A stretch of DNA of 64,000 nucleotides from assembly GCA_002900995.3 (NCBI GenBank), contig CM035312.1, positions 2,872,602 to 2,936,601 of the forward strand, read 5' to 3'. Under the pieces are notes generated by a model. It ran no database searches, had not been told where the DNA came from, and saw only the letters and a program-made list of their open reading frames with translations. This stretch comes from Ganoderma boninense. Its lineage: Eukaryota > Basidiomycota > Agaricomycetes > Polyporales > Polyporaceae. Position numbers and translations under genes: made by a program. Shown here one piece after another: positions 11,134 through 21,506 of this stretch. The number at the start of each line of letters is the position of its first letter. Position 1 is the first letter of the stretch.

Positions 11134-13274
11134 ATGCGCGAACCACCCCCACCCAAGATATCAGTCGATCCAGGTATGCGCGGTGGTCCTCGCTAACCAA
11201 ATAACAGCTCACCAGCGAAATATTCAGACACGCCCATTGTCAGTTATGAAGACGCTATCTCAGCTGCTTGGGGCCCTAACAGCGCTTTCCTCGTGACCAC
11301 GCCGAACGCCAACTATGTCCCACATGTCGTCGAGGGGATCGTTACTGTCTGCCTGCGGGACGACGGCTCGTATGGTGAACACGATCCTATCCAATGGCCT
11401 CAAATGTTTGCATGGCAACATCCGTACCTCGCCGCTGTCCCCAAGCGGCCCATCACGGCCGACGCCTTACCCGCCCCCTGTCCTCATTCCATCATCTGGC
11501 AACAGCCAACTCCCGACGATTTCTTACCCAACGGCCGGGTCGCCGGCTACGGTTCTTTACGCCCTCAATTCCTCGAATTGTACCAACCACTCATTGTCAA
11601 GATGAGTATCGACGTTCGTCACTACACCCTGCCTCCTCTTTTCACCATCGACCTGTCAATCTTGCACCGGTACAATATCGAAATGACGATGGCGTGGCAA
11701 AGGCTGGAGCGCACGCCAGCCACATACCGAGACCAGCTGCTTCAACTGGGCGTTGTACGCCGGTACTGGCTTTTATGCTCCGGCTTCATGATGTTCTATG
11801 GTCTCCTAGGTCACGATCGCCGTGAGGCAATACTCCCATCCAACGTCGAGCTCATGGGGGCCTGGACGTCGGAGCCGCGAGCTGCGCAGATGCTTTTCGC
11901 CGTAGGCATTCCCGTGTGGCTCGTCCGCTCGCCCGTGGTGCTTCCCTCCGAGATCCGGGTCGCTAAACTCATGGCAATGGCGTCAACGAACGCCCTTTGT
12001 CTCGTCAAGTTTCATGGCGCCGAACCGGTGTATCAGGGCCTCGTTGGCTCACGCCACTTAGAAACCACGTTCATATCCGGCGAGCTTGCCTGCGTTGCTG
12101 GAGGCCTACGAGACCCGTGGGGATATCGTGACCACTCCATCGTTCCTACAGCGACCATCACCAGGCCCTCTGAATATGTCGCGTTTTCCCGGGATGACCA
12201 ATATCGTACGACGGCCCCCTCTGGACGATGCGTTGATCCCATACGTCGAGGCGTTGGATCGTCGTCTAAACTTAGGTATCGACCGCTGCCGTGTAGGTGT
12301 TCGCAGCCGATATGTATATGAGGCAAACCATCTTACGTGTGTTTCGCCGATCAGACCAAGGGGCGTCGCAATCGCGTAGTCGCAAGGTGCATCCCTCTCA
12401 TTACCGCGGTCGCGACAAGTTCCTCGAAGTCTCGCATCCCTGGATGCCGGCTGCGTTAGCGAGCTGGGCGTGCTCCATGGGCGCCGTTGATCGGTCGGGC
12501 AAGGTTACGCCGGGACGCTGGGGGTACTGGATACCTGAGCCTGGACTTCTTCTCGGCCCAAAGGACCCTTTGCGCTTGCAAAAATACGTCATGTCCTGGC
12601 TTCGAGCGCGGCCTTTTTGGCTGTACGTATTGCAGGCCCCTGCGTATGGGTTTCTGGAGACTGCGCACAGAACCCAGGTCTGGAGAGACTTCCTCAACGG
12701 CGTAGAGGGCGATGCAAAATCCTTCACGAAGCACGGCAAGCGCGTCTTCGAGATCAAGCACCTTTTTTCCCGCGTCTTTTCCGAGCAGATGGACGCAGGC
12801 GGAGCGGCCGAGTGGCACGGACGTACTATTAGCGACGTCGACGACAAGATTGGCCCGCTTGTTATGTGGGAAGCCTTTGAACTCGGGTTTCGTTACGAGC
12901 TTTCCGCCCTGGATCACGAGTTGCGATTCGAAAGTCCTGCTCAAGAGCCAGAAAGGCTAGCGCGTTTGGCTCGTGTGTTTCCGGAGGAAAGCATGTACGC
13001 AGTACTTCGTCTTCCCACCCCGGACTCTCGCAGCCTCGGCGCACCCCTCCCTCATCACAGAATCCCTTCCCTCAACGCGCTCCGCGAGATATTAATACGG
13101 TGGCCTTCGTGTCCAATGGAGATCAAGGCAAGCACCCCCTTGGGCACCTCGGCTTCCGAGCAGGCTATCGAGGAGCTAGAGCTCAAACTAGCAGGGTTTT
13201 ATACGCAGATGTTCTTCGACGTGGCAGGGCGAGCGCCCCTTGTACCCCATTGTTTTCCTTACCATCTTATGTAG
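11134..13274 (+). CDS. PVWLVR-family protein, copy A (678 aa, 3 exons)
   Basis: Proposed exons 11134-11173, 11216-12292 and 12355-13274. The first intron (42 nt) has a GCTAAC branch site; the second (62 nt) runs GTAGGT to GATCAG. This splicing gives one open frame of 678 codons from MREPPPPKISVDP to the stop, and copy C supports the same model. Visible landmarks: LVTTPNANYVP near the N-terminus, IQWPQMFAWQHPYLAAVP, the block AAQMLFAVGIPVWLVRSP near residues 210-240, and a C-terminal block WEAFELGFRYELSALD. A third, distant relative lies at 31.9 kb. I know this only as an uncharacterised multi-copy type in mushroom genomes and assign no function. No transmembrane segment or obvious catalytic signature. 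Its place beside a KDZ relic suggests it travels with that element. Confidence 0.7.
12352..13262 (+). repeat. Near-identical tract shared with 54095-55012
   Basis: From the 3' splice site of the last intron to just before the stop codon, copies A and C differ at only a handful of bases that I could find. The 1 kb upstream and the sequence downstream of the stop are clearly diverged. This is the pattern expected of gene conversion or a recombination crossover. Confidence 0.7.
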
Positions 13275-13389
13275 CATTGTCAACGTATCGCTGTAGTGTT
13301 TGCTCTTTTATTCTGAAATTATTGCTGTGGCTTTGTATCTGTGGTCGATGAAGCATCGTTTTCGACGCTGTGCCGGAATCGATATGGGC

Positions 13390-14645
13390 CAAAGTCGTGG
13401 GAACGCTCGTTAGGTGAACGAGTTTTCTGCAACATCCGATATCGCGCATGTTTGTGGATTCCACCTCCGCTTCATCTACGCCTCTCTGGGGCAAGGAGGA
13501 ACGTGGTATGTCAACATCGCTCAACTTGGATCGGCAAGGCGAGCCCTGGGGGATAGCTGGGATGAGTGGCGGAGAGAGCTCGAAAGCACTCTTCCAGCAC
13601 TCGCTGGCGAGGACCTCATTACCGGTTACGGGGGACTCTCTGCGAAGAAGACCTTGAGGACACGGACCTCGCCCAATACGGACCAGAAACACAAGTTCTA
13701 GGACTGCCGTCAGACATGGAGTGGGAAAGTAGGAAAGACGCTACACTCCTGCACGCAGCGCTAGCGGAGCTCCTGTTGAGGACGGGGCACGCGTATGACA
13801 TCCTATCGAGTATTCGATTAGCCCTCCGTAAGAGGGGTGCGCGACTAGAGGAGAAGGAGAAACACGCCGGAGGACAGAAAGAACATACCCGCGGACATCG
13901 TAAAATCAAAGGAGCGCAAGATCAAGCCAAGTTTCTGGCCGATATGTACAATCGCAACCTGGAACGAATGCAAAGGCTCATGCTTCCATCCCACCAACGC
14001 GACAACTCCATAACACCGGCGACACGAAGCGGCAGCTGCCATGGATTTTCCAGCCAGTCGACTTCCACCCGTCCCGTTCGGCCTCGGGAGAGGAATGGGA
14101 GGCAGAGTGTACGGAGTATGAGTAAAACCATTCAAGGCAGCCTGATTGATGGAATCCATTACAGGTTTACGAACCGACTGGTTTCGTGCATGGGCTGCGA
14201 AGAAGAGGACAGACAAAGAGGTCAACCTACTGTACGCCAACGGGAAGGCGGCTCGTCGCGGTTTCCTGTATGCATCTGGGCTTTGTAATGCTGCCAGCGA
14301 AAAGCAAGACACGACAGCAGGAGCAAAAGCATATGCTAACCTGAAGTCAGAAATAGATGGCTTTGGACGTACAGAACTCAGTAGCCTCTGCACACCGGCA
14401 GCATTCTGGGACGTTTACGGATAGCGAGGACGAGGACGTCGATGGCTTGATGGGGATATATCAACTTACTCAGGCCAAACAGGTGCCCGCAGACGATAAA
14501 CTCGATTACGGCTTGGTAAGTATGTTGACCCTACCCGGAAACATGCCTCCAATTTACTCGTCAATGACAGTCCCTGAAACCACTGTTGGAGCGTTCTGGC
14601 AATGCAAAAGAGTGGGATAGTATTATCGCAAAAATGGGAGGGTAA
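13390..14645 (+). pseudogene. KDZ transposase, C-terminal relic (copy A)
   Basis: Frames from about 13566 encode LAELLLRTGHAYDILSSIRL, ALRKRGARLEEKEKHAGGQ and KEHTRGHRKIKGAQ, the pattern (AELLR..A.D.L..IR..L...........RGQ..NTR) I know from the C-terminal region of basidiomycete KDZ (Kyakuja-Dileera-Zisupton) transposases. Next comes TDWFRAWAAKKRTDKEVNLL and an acidic stretch, and after an intron (donor GTAAGT, acceptor ending 14570) a last exon SLKPLLERSGNAKEWDSII at 14571-14645. The bulk of the enzyme, including the catalytic core, is absent: the 5' flanking sequence shared with copy C runs straight into the C-terminal region at about 13490. Frames also shift near 13690 and 14150. Confidence 0.7.
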
Positions 14646-14690
14646 AGTACGCAATACGACAATGATACAGATACATTATGCTGTTGACGA

Positions 14691-16205
14691 TTAGGGGTCC
14701 AAATTGACAGCCTTTTGCGAGGCACACGTTAAGCCCATGTACTCCCACATATGCTGGTGGGTGAAGTGCACCAGAAAGTTGCGGGAACCGTTGCCCCAAT
14801 CCGGCGCATCATGAGGCAGATCCCGGCCCCGAAAGAACACCATATCTCCAGGATACAGCGTGACGGTAACTTGGATCGAGGGGAAGCGGAGCCTGGCGCG
14901 CTCGAAAGTGCCGAAATATAGAATATTAGCCCACGACCAATGCGGGTCTTGTTCATCCTGGTGAATACCAGACCAACGATTAAAAACTACCTCTCGACCT
15001 TCGTATGCCAATCCGCCGTTGATGGTATCGAACATCTTCTGCACCTTTTCCTTCTGGCAAGTCTTCAGCCATAGCTCCTCCAGCAGTGAGTGTTGGGTGG
15101 GGTCGATCCTTTGCAAGGCGGCCATAACGTACGCGCTGACCATGTCGAGGCCGGCGATGGCGTCGATGGCCGCTCGGAAGGTTTTACCACTATGGAGTAT
15201 ATCGGCCGCGGGAGTGGGATCGTCGCACTGAACGGTACCATGTGAGATAGGGCGTACTGCGACACGGTCCTCATGGGGACGTACGTACCTTGTGCCCAAT
15301 CGCATGCCAAAGTGTACATAGACGGGTTGTACCCACCAAGCCACCTGCCGAAGTATTGTAACCGCCTTTCCTGTCGTTTGCAACAGAAGACTTGATTTTG
15401 GCGAGGTCTCCCCACTTATTGCAGAGATTCGACACGTATGCCTGAGGACAGCATCAAAGGTGGACCCGAACCATGGAGGGAAGCACGCACCAATGCCTTT
15501 CCGCGGCACGCTCCAGGAATGCGGTAGATAACGTCGTATCCGTCGGCACTGACCACGCGTTGAGGACTGTCCCCATCTAACACGACCGCAAGCGACTCTT
15601 CGTGGACAACTTGGCTACGGTCACGGACAATGGGCCGCTTCATCGCCTGCTCCAAGCTGAACCCCTGAAGCTGGACTACTCCGCCAATTAACACGTGAAT
15701 GACACCCAAGGGAGTGGACTTACTTACAGGTGTTCGTACTCATCTGCGCGGTCTCAACGTGCTTGCGAGCCTGGCGTTCCCGTCCTATGCGAATTTGGTT
15801 TGCTTTTCCTGCATCGGAACGGTGACGTCGACTGCGACGAGTGAGCGGATGGAATGCCAGCCTAGGAATAATGACTAACCGCGTTCGTTTCTTTGTAGGG
15901 TATTGCGACTCTGTGGATAGGGTCGAGACCAAGTCTTCCGGTTCAGAGAGGTCGGAGAGGTCGGAGAGGCTGAACAGGTCATCATAACAAGCCGCCACTA
16001 CCCTTTGCCCGGAGAATGCCTTGACCTTCTTCGCCGGAGGACGAATACGGAATAGGCCTTCGGGTTGGTTGGTAATGGCCTTCAAGAGAATGCTCTCCAA
16101 TTCCGGGTCGAGGGGAGTGACGGGTGCCAAATCCTCAGCGGCGGCAGGAAGACAGCACGAGGCCGCCAAGGTTTTGGAACGAAGTCCATAACCATGTGTC
16201 GCCAT
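14691..16205 (-). CDS. Putative TET/JBP-type 2OG-Fe(II) dioxygenase (451 aa)
   Basis: Exons (minus): 16205-15728, 15678-15491, 15441-15289, 15227-14691; all splice in frame to 451 codons. The N-terminal 160 residues are basic and low-complexity. Exon 2 has YRIPGACRGKAL. The last exon carries FNRWSGIHQDEQDPHWSW, with an HxD iron-ligand pair, then LYPGDMVFFRGRDLPHDA and GSRNFLVHFTH, placing a distal His and the 2-oxoglutarate-binding Arg. The order matches the double-stranded beta-helix of TET/JBP enzymes, which oxidise 5-methylpyrimidines in DNA and occur beside KDZ transposons in basidiomycetes. It is tail-to-tail with the KDZ relic, stops about 45 bases apart. I read the fold from motifs alone; a different 2OG-oxygenase subfamily is possible. 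Confidence 0.65.
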
Positions 16206-17175
16206 GTTGGCCTATATAAATTAAGACGTGTGCATGCGAGAAGACTTGAGGCGGCGGATACATACGCGTGCCAGTGAGGGGTTTCCGGGGGCAGAGCGGC
16301 TTGCGGTGCCTTCGCTGCTAGAGCAGGTCGGGCGCCGAAGTCAAGGGGAGAAGTATCCGAGTCGTTGGAGGGAAGTCGAGGCAGACACAAGTAAACGTTA
16401 AATGCACTGAACTGTACAGTAGGAAACACAGCCCTGGGCGGAAACACACGGCACGTGACTTGATGATCTAAGCGCTTAGACGTGGGAAAGACGCCTTGCC
16501 ACGTATGCGTCGCGTCCATGTCTTGTCTGTGTTCCCAGATGTCCTCCGTCAGCCAGGGCACGCTCGAAGCCGCGTCCATGAAAGGTGCGTATTTGTTCAT
16601 GGTTCACACCTCTGCAGGTGTCTGGGACGCGATGCTGACCTATTCCGCTCCAGATGCGTATGACCGCTGCTGTCGCCAGCTCCGGATGCCCATCAGTCTG
16701 CCATTCGCCTAGGTTGAGAACTTTGCAACCCCCGGCGAAAGCGTAGTTGGAGCCGATACCAAACGACCAGGTGCAGTGCGAGCTTCGGTGCTGACTAGTG
16801 CTCGCATTGACAAGCCTCACAGATACCCTTAGCACTATGGTGCGGCGCCCGTCGCTGTGTCGTCTTCATACTCATACGAGACGACCACTGCGGCAGGTGT
16901 ATGGGACGCTATAGTGATCCATTTCGCTGGAGATGTGTGTGACCGCTGCTGTCGCCTGCTCCGTGGATGGTCAGGCAAGGCTGCCGCCATCCATTTCGCC
17001 GGAGATGTGTGCGACCGCTGCTGTCGCCTGCTCCGTGGATAGCGGGGCGTCCTCCATTCGACTGTCACGCAAGAGAGACCAAATGTAACTTCTGTTCCTA
17101 CGTATCGTAATTTACGAGGAGGGTGACTTACGCGTAAACCTCCTCACGCTACAAGAACGCCGTTATGGCCGTAGC
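16206..17175. repeat. 5' spacer of the dioxygenase with ~65-bp tandem repeat
   Basis: No supported gene. Between about 16620 and 17045 a unit of roughly 65 bases recurs (twice well preserved, once degenerate), each containing GACCGCTGCTGTCGCCTGCT preceded by TTCGC(T/C)GGAGATGTGTG. The same unit recurs at 58060-58440 in copy C. Open frames across it exist on both strands because the repeat lacks stops; I do not call them genes. Confidence 0.55.
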
Positions 17176-17760
17176 TTACGCGGGGCCGCGGCCATCTGCT
17201 CTGATCCTGCGCGATAGATTGGGCGAATCCCTCCCTCGGCTTGCCACAACGGGAGCGGGTTGGGTGTCTGCCGCGCCTTGACTGTCGGCGTGGATGTGGG
17301 ATAGACCGTCGGGTTGACCGTTTTTGACCGCATCTATATCACAGCGGGCATTGTTAATGGGGCCATGGAATCGTGCGGAGGGAGTACTCACCAGCGTTGA
17401 CTAGGGGGTCACCGCTAGGACGTGAAGCTCATGGAGCTGCGGGGTCGCCCTCTTCGAAGGAAGGAGTGGACTCTAATTGGCGACGCGCAAAACTGACCTC
17501 GTGACGGAGATTGTAGATCTCCTCCCCCATCTCGTCCACGCTCCTTGCGTATTCTTCAGCTAAATCCTCCAGGCGTGCCACCAACTGCGCGGAATCTAAG
17601 TTCCTCAAGGCGCTGACGGGGAGTGGACCTAGGTTGTCTGAAGACCGGGGAGGAGATTGAACACGAGTATCGGAAGGGGATGCCACAGCGGTAGGAAACG
17701 TGGAGGCGGTATCAGGGGATGATGGTAGGTTGGTGGCTAGTACCAGACGAATGACGGTGA
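17176..17760 (-). pseudogene. Coiled-coil protein, truncated copy A
   Basis: The minus-strand frame from about 17760 down to 17429 encodes LATNLPSSPDTAST, then SALRNLDSAQLVARLEDLAE and SVDEMGEEIYNLRHEVSFAR, a strongly helical segment likely to form a coiled coil. It aligns with the complete 136-codon gene at 58838-59248 but has lost the start codon and first residues where a deletion ends at about 17760. A second conserved frame at 17176-17391 (SHIHADSQGAADTQ, RIRADGRGPA) also has a match in copy C (58628-58831) and may be a downstream exon. Function unknown. Confidence 0.5.
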
Positions 17761-18353
17761 CCGGCTAGTGTTGCCGTGGGGTGGAGTCCTCCGGAGTAGA
17801 CCACGGGGCGACTCCGTTGCACTCCAGGAGAAAGGAATCAGGTATCAGTCGGAGTGCCAGACGGGGCCGATAAGATCTCCGACTGGCGTTCAATGACCTG
17901 GGGCGCGATGAGTCGCGCGAGCACGCCTTCGCGCCAGTGTGCTGTTTAATTTATCGCGGGCGAGGCCCTCCAACGCACTCTCTTGATTCAGGTGCTCTTC
18001 GCAGCTCTCTTTTAATGCTGGTCCATGGCCATGTTGGCCATGAAATATGGTTTTCATTCGAAGCCTTGAGCATGTTATAGCGCGATATCCGCTTGTACCT
18101 TACCGAAGCTTTGCTCGCCCGGAATCCTGGCTCAGATCCCGTTGCCTCGCGACGCGTAACTGTACGAATCGCCAGCGTTAAAAGCCGTCGCGTACAAGTG
18201 GTTGGAATGTAACTCGCCCCGTGTAGTATTTTGTGCCGCCGTTGGTCCCCACATTTGGCCACATCGGCAAACACGTGGAATTCACGTGACCGCGCTCAGC
18301 GCGACAACACACGGCGCCTCGACTTAGCGTCGATCATCTCACCCATTGCGATC
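17761..18353. other. Deletion scar and spacer in copy A
   Basis: Copy C has over 1 kb with an extra gene between the coiled-coil gene and the three-exon gene; copy A has only about 590 bases. The right part (from about 18100) still matches the end of that extra gene: CGCCCGGAATCCTGG and CAGATCCCGTTGCC occur in both. About 17761-18090 has no clear counterpart. Confidence 0.5.
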
Positions 18354-19399
18354 ATGACCCCCCTCGAAGCCACCAACGTCTTTCTGGTGTCTGTGACCGC
18401 CTCCAATCCCGCCGCCTTCACTGTCTGCACGCCAAATAATCATGCGGATCTCGGATACTATTTGGTGATAGCTGGGCCTCATGCGGTGCTGAACGTGAGT
18501 ACCTACGTGCCGCCGCGCCACGGCGGATGATTCACGGCTCAAACAGATTCCTCTGCCTTTGAATGGCCTGCTTCCCACCCACGGCCCTGTTATTCGCATT
18601 CTCCTGGCGTTCCAACAGTCTGTGGCGTTTGAACGATTTAACCTACCTGTCGTCGCGGAAGACACCATTCGCACCATCCTGTGCTCTCTCTGGGCCTTTT
18701 GGTCCGATCTCCACGGGATTCCGGCCCACGTCTATCCGGAATTCTGCGCCAGGCTCAAAGAGTTCATGCCGTCGGAGAGACCGGAAGGAGGAGACGTGAC
18801 TTTGGCAATGGGGCATTTCGTTGAGTGGGTTAAGGGACAGGTAGGAGCGGTGAGCACCTTGAACTTCTGCAGTGCATGAATGAGAACTGACAGCGCCCCA
18901 GTGGGCCCTAAGATATCACAACATCGACGCCGACGAAGTTCAAGACGCCGTGCAACAACTGTATGGTTACAAGCTGACGTCGTATCGCAAAGTTCAAGCA
19001 GGCGACGGCGGTGAGCAAGATCCCGACAGCACTGCGGCGGCACAAGGGAAGACCTGGGTGCGCTTACATCGACAGGCTAAGGGAACTCGGAACTTGCTCG
19101 CCTACAGCCCGGAGAACTTCAGCGTGTGGGACATCCAGCGACGTTACGACGATGACTCGAGCGACGAGTCCATGTCAACAGAGGACGCCACGCAGGAGGC
19201 CGCAGAGATGGCTGGTATGCCCCCCGCTCTCTCCACCACACGCATGCACTCTGCGGACGCTCACAACGAGGTCGTGGTCACGCAAGCGCAGGCCAGCTCG
19301 CGCGGGGACGCACCGGACATTGATTTGGAGACGCCTTTCGACGCGATGCGCGCGTGGAGACACACGCACTGGGTACCCGGTCCTTGGTCACGATCGTGA
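18354..19399 (+). CDS. Three-exon module protein, copy A (313 aa)
   Basis: Exons 18354-18494, 18547-18849 and 18902-19399 splice in frame. The protein begins MTPLEATNVFLVSVTAS; exon 2 carries IRILLAFQQSVAFERFNLP and LWAFWSDLHGIPAHVYPEF; exon 3 has AVQQLYGYKLTSYRKV and FSVWDIQRRYDDD followed by an acidic, Ser/Thr-rich tail. The paralogue at 60620-61723 has identical exon lengths for exons 1 and 2 (141 and 303 nt) and the same splice phases, so the model is well supported. No known domain recognised. Frame and splice sites persist in both copies despite substantial divergence, which suggests selection on the protein. Confidence 0.7.
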
Positions 19400-19599
19400 A
19401 TTACACCAGCTAGGAGGCCGCGGAAGTAGACGAACGCATGGCAGGCTAGCGGAAAACGCGCCAACATTGGCTGTCACTCGGACCGTGCAGACGACGCAAA
19501 CGACACGGGGTGGACTGGTACTTGTCGTGTGTAAACCTTAGACGGATTTGCGGCACCAACTACATGTATACCAGTCGAAGAAAGAATATAATCCAGCCA

Positions 19600-20400
19600 T
19601 GGCAGCGCTATAGGTGTGAGTGGAGTTGGCGGTGGACGCGGAGATGGCGGTCGCCGTCGACGTGCTCGCGCAGGACGTCGGGCTCGGCGCGGCCCTCCTC
19701 AACATGACGCTCAAGGCGGGAGACGCGCACTCGAATGACGACGGGCTCGACGCCGCCCTCAGCATGCGCGCACCCCGACGACGCGGAGATGGCGGTGGCG
19801 GGCGACGCGCACGCGGGGCTCGACGCCGCCCTCCTCAACACGACGCTCGACGCGTCCGACGCGCACGCGCATGCTCGCGCAGGACCCCAGGCTTGACGTC
19901 GACGCACAGGGGCTCGACGCCGCCCTGCTCGCCGGCGACGGGCGTGGACGCAGACAATGCGGAGATGGCGGTCGCTGAGATCGACGTCTTTCGCCGTGCT
20001 CATGGAACGCGACCAGCATGGGCGTAACGCACCGGTCATTGCGCGTACGCAGACGAAGCGGTGCTGGAGGCCGCTGGAGTAGATGACCGGAATGGATGGT
20101 AGAGGACAACGCGCCGAGCAGGTGTCGCTTGGGACCGCGCAGACGACGCAAATCACGCAGCCGGCTTGGAGACTTGTTGAGTACAAACGTTCGAACGATT
20201 GGCCAAGCCAGGCTAGCATGTATACACAAAGAGGACCGCTACTGAGATAGCACCACCACTACCACCACCACCACACTCTTTCCACTACTGCTTCTGCACC
20301 CACTCCCCTTGCCGGCAAGCTCGACGGACCATCGCACCTTCAGACTTCTGCACTCGTAGGGAGTGTTGAGGTCTATCACCACGTAAGGACATCGATGTGC
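19600..20400. repeat. GC-rich degenerate repeat tail and CCA-rich tract, copy A
   Basis: About 19620-20000 is very GC-rich, with recurring GCTCGACGCCGCCCT and GCGGAGATGGCGGTCGC blocks; similar blocks follow the paralogue in copy C (about 61940-62110). A GTATACACAAAG(A/G)GGACCGCTAC-type block at about 20219 also recurs in copy C. At 20249-20383 a CCACCACTACCACC tract plus about 110 bases is nearly repeated at 56240-56372. Open frames here reflect base composition rather than a gene. Confidence 0.5.
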
Positions 20401-20559
20401 CGTTAGCTCAGGGGGGGGAGCTGCAATATTAGACATCTTTACCATCCCCTGCCGTGAAAACTCTACAGCTGCCACGACAGAGCACAATGAAGGTATCTAC
20501 TTACAGAGCGGGCCAAAATACTTACAGGGTGCGGCTAGCAAGCTATGCTCATGTAATGC

Positions 20560-20700
20560 GGTGCTCGTAATAGGCGCGCACGGGCCGGGATAGGGTTGGC
20601 ATCCATTCGGCATCCACCCGTCACCCTGGCCACGAAAATTATTGACACTGCCCGCCCGCGATCGAGTATTATGTAAGTGAACTTTGCTAGGTCAGAAAAG
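20560..20700 (+). promoter_or_regulatory. Upstream region of membrane protein copy 2
   Basis: Carries the blocks shared with the reverse complement of 8590-8705 (GTAATAGGCGC, CGGGCCGGGATAGG, CTGGCCACGAAAATT). Conservation of upstream DNA between two diverged genes suggests shared regulation or a recent common duplication. Confidence 0.45.
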
Positions 20701-20918
20701 GAAACGATATCATACGCCTACCGGTTTGTTGTGGCACTGGCGGCATCACTGTGTGAGCGCACTGCAGACGGGTTTGGTCAATTCAATTACATAATATCAA
20801 TATCCTCATTAGGAATGCTGTGTTCGACTTCTTTGACCGCGCTTGGGAGATCACGCTCATCTTCCTGCAGCCACCATCCCATTCCACATCCACACGGCCC
20901 ATCCTGTCCAGTCCCACA

Positions 20919-21506
20919 ATGTCGTCGGCAAACCTCTCCACTCTCGACTACGAAAGTCTTTCTGGTCTATTGACTACTATTACTCTCATCTATGGCGCCT
21001 ACAAGATCATCACACTCGTTTCAACCTACCTGGAGCGCGTCCATGAAAGAATTATGGCTTCTCGCCGCCCGGCCCGCCGAGGCACGCTGGAGATGGAGCA
21101 AGGAGTGGCGGGGAATCCCGACACTTCAGGTACGTTCGTCGATCGATCTAGATCGTCCCTGATCTGGATTCGCTCTTGCTACATATTAGCTTAGGCGCAA
21201 CCAACCTCAAGTCAAGTACCAGATGCGTCCGAGTCTTCTGATGCACCACCTCTGACGCTTCTCTACAGGCTTCGTTTCTCGTCAGCAAGTTCGTGTATCT
21301 ACCTGGGACTTTACAAAGGCCGTGGCTCCTACGGTTGTGGTCTGCACGTTTCGTTCGTTTGTTCGATTCATTCACTGTTACACGTCAATACTAACAGTTT
21401 GTCCAGGCACCTCGGTGATGATAGACGCGAAGGTCCGGTCCTCGGGAGTCAATTCTTTGTCCCAGCATGTAACGCTCTCTGTGCGCTGTTCAGTATACAC
21501 ATGATA
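20919..21506 (+). CDS. Small single-pass membrane protein, copy 2
   Basis: Starts at ATG 20919 with MSSANLSTLDYESLSG, then a hydrophobic segment (LLTTITLIYGAYKIITLV) and an Arg-rich stretch (LERVHERIMASRRPARR). Exon 1 20919-21129; acceptor TCTCTACAG ends at 21268. Exon 2 continues GFVSRQQVRVSTWDFTKAVA. Reading on without further splicing reaches a stop at about 21504; an alternative last intron has an ATACTAAC branch site and ends TTTGTCCAG before GCACCTCGG, a block also present in copy 1. The two copies lie in inverted orientation either side of composite copy A. Function unknown. Confidence 0.6.

Larger units (their letters stand above)
10200..20400. mobile_element. Composite KDZ-TET/JBP module, copy A
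   Basis: This segment is collinear with 52090-62350. Both carry, in order: LINE relic, PVWLVR-family gene (+), KDZ transposase relic (+), TET/JBP-like dioxygenase (-), a ~65-bp tandem repeat, coiled-coil gene (-), three-exon gene (+), GC-rich tail. Similarity is uneven: one 0.9-kb tract is nearly identical, most coding sequence moderately diverged, spacers weakly alike. I could not define terminal inverted repeats or a target duplication, so the borders mark shared homology rather than proven transposon ends. A mobile unit and a segmental duplication of an old insertion both remain possible. Confidence 0.6.

Noticed and set aside
16620..17045. CRISPR-like short repeats
   Set aside because: The ~65-bp units are tandem without unique spacers, and the sequence is eukaryotic.
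19608..20219. Long frames on both strands in the GC-rich tail
   Set aside because: High GC removes stops; frames conflict and are not kept in copy C.
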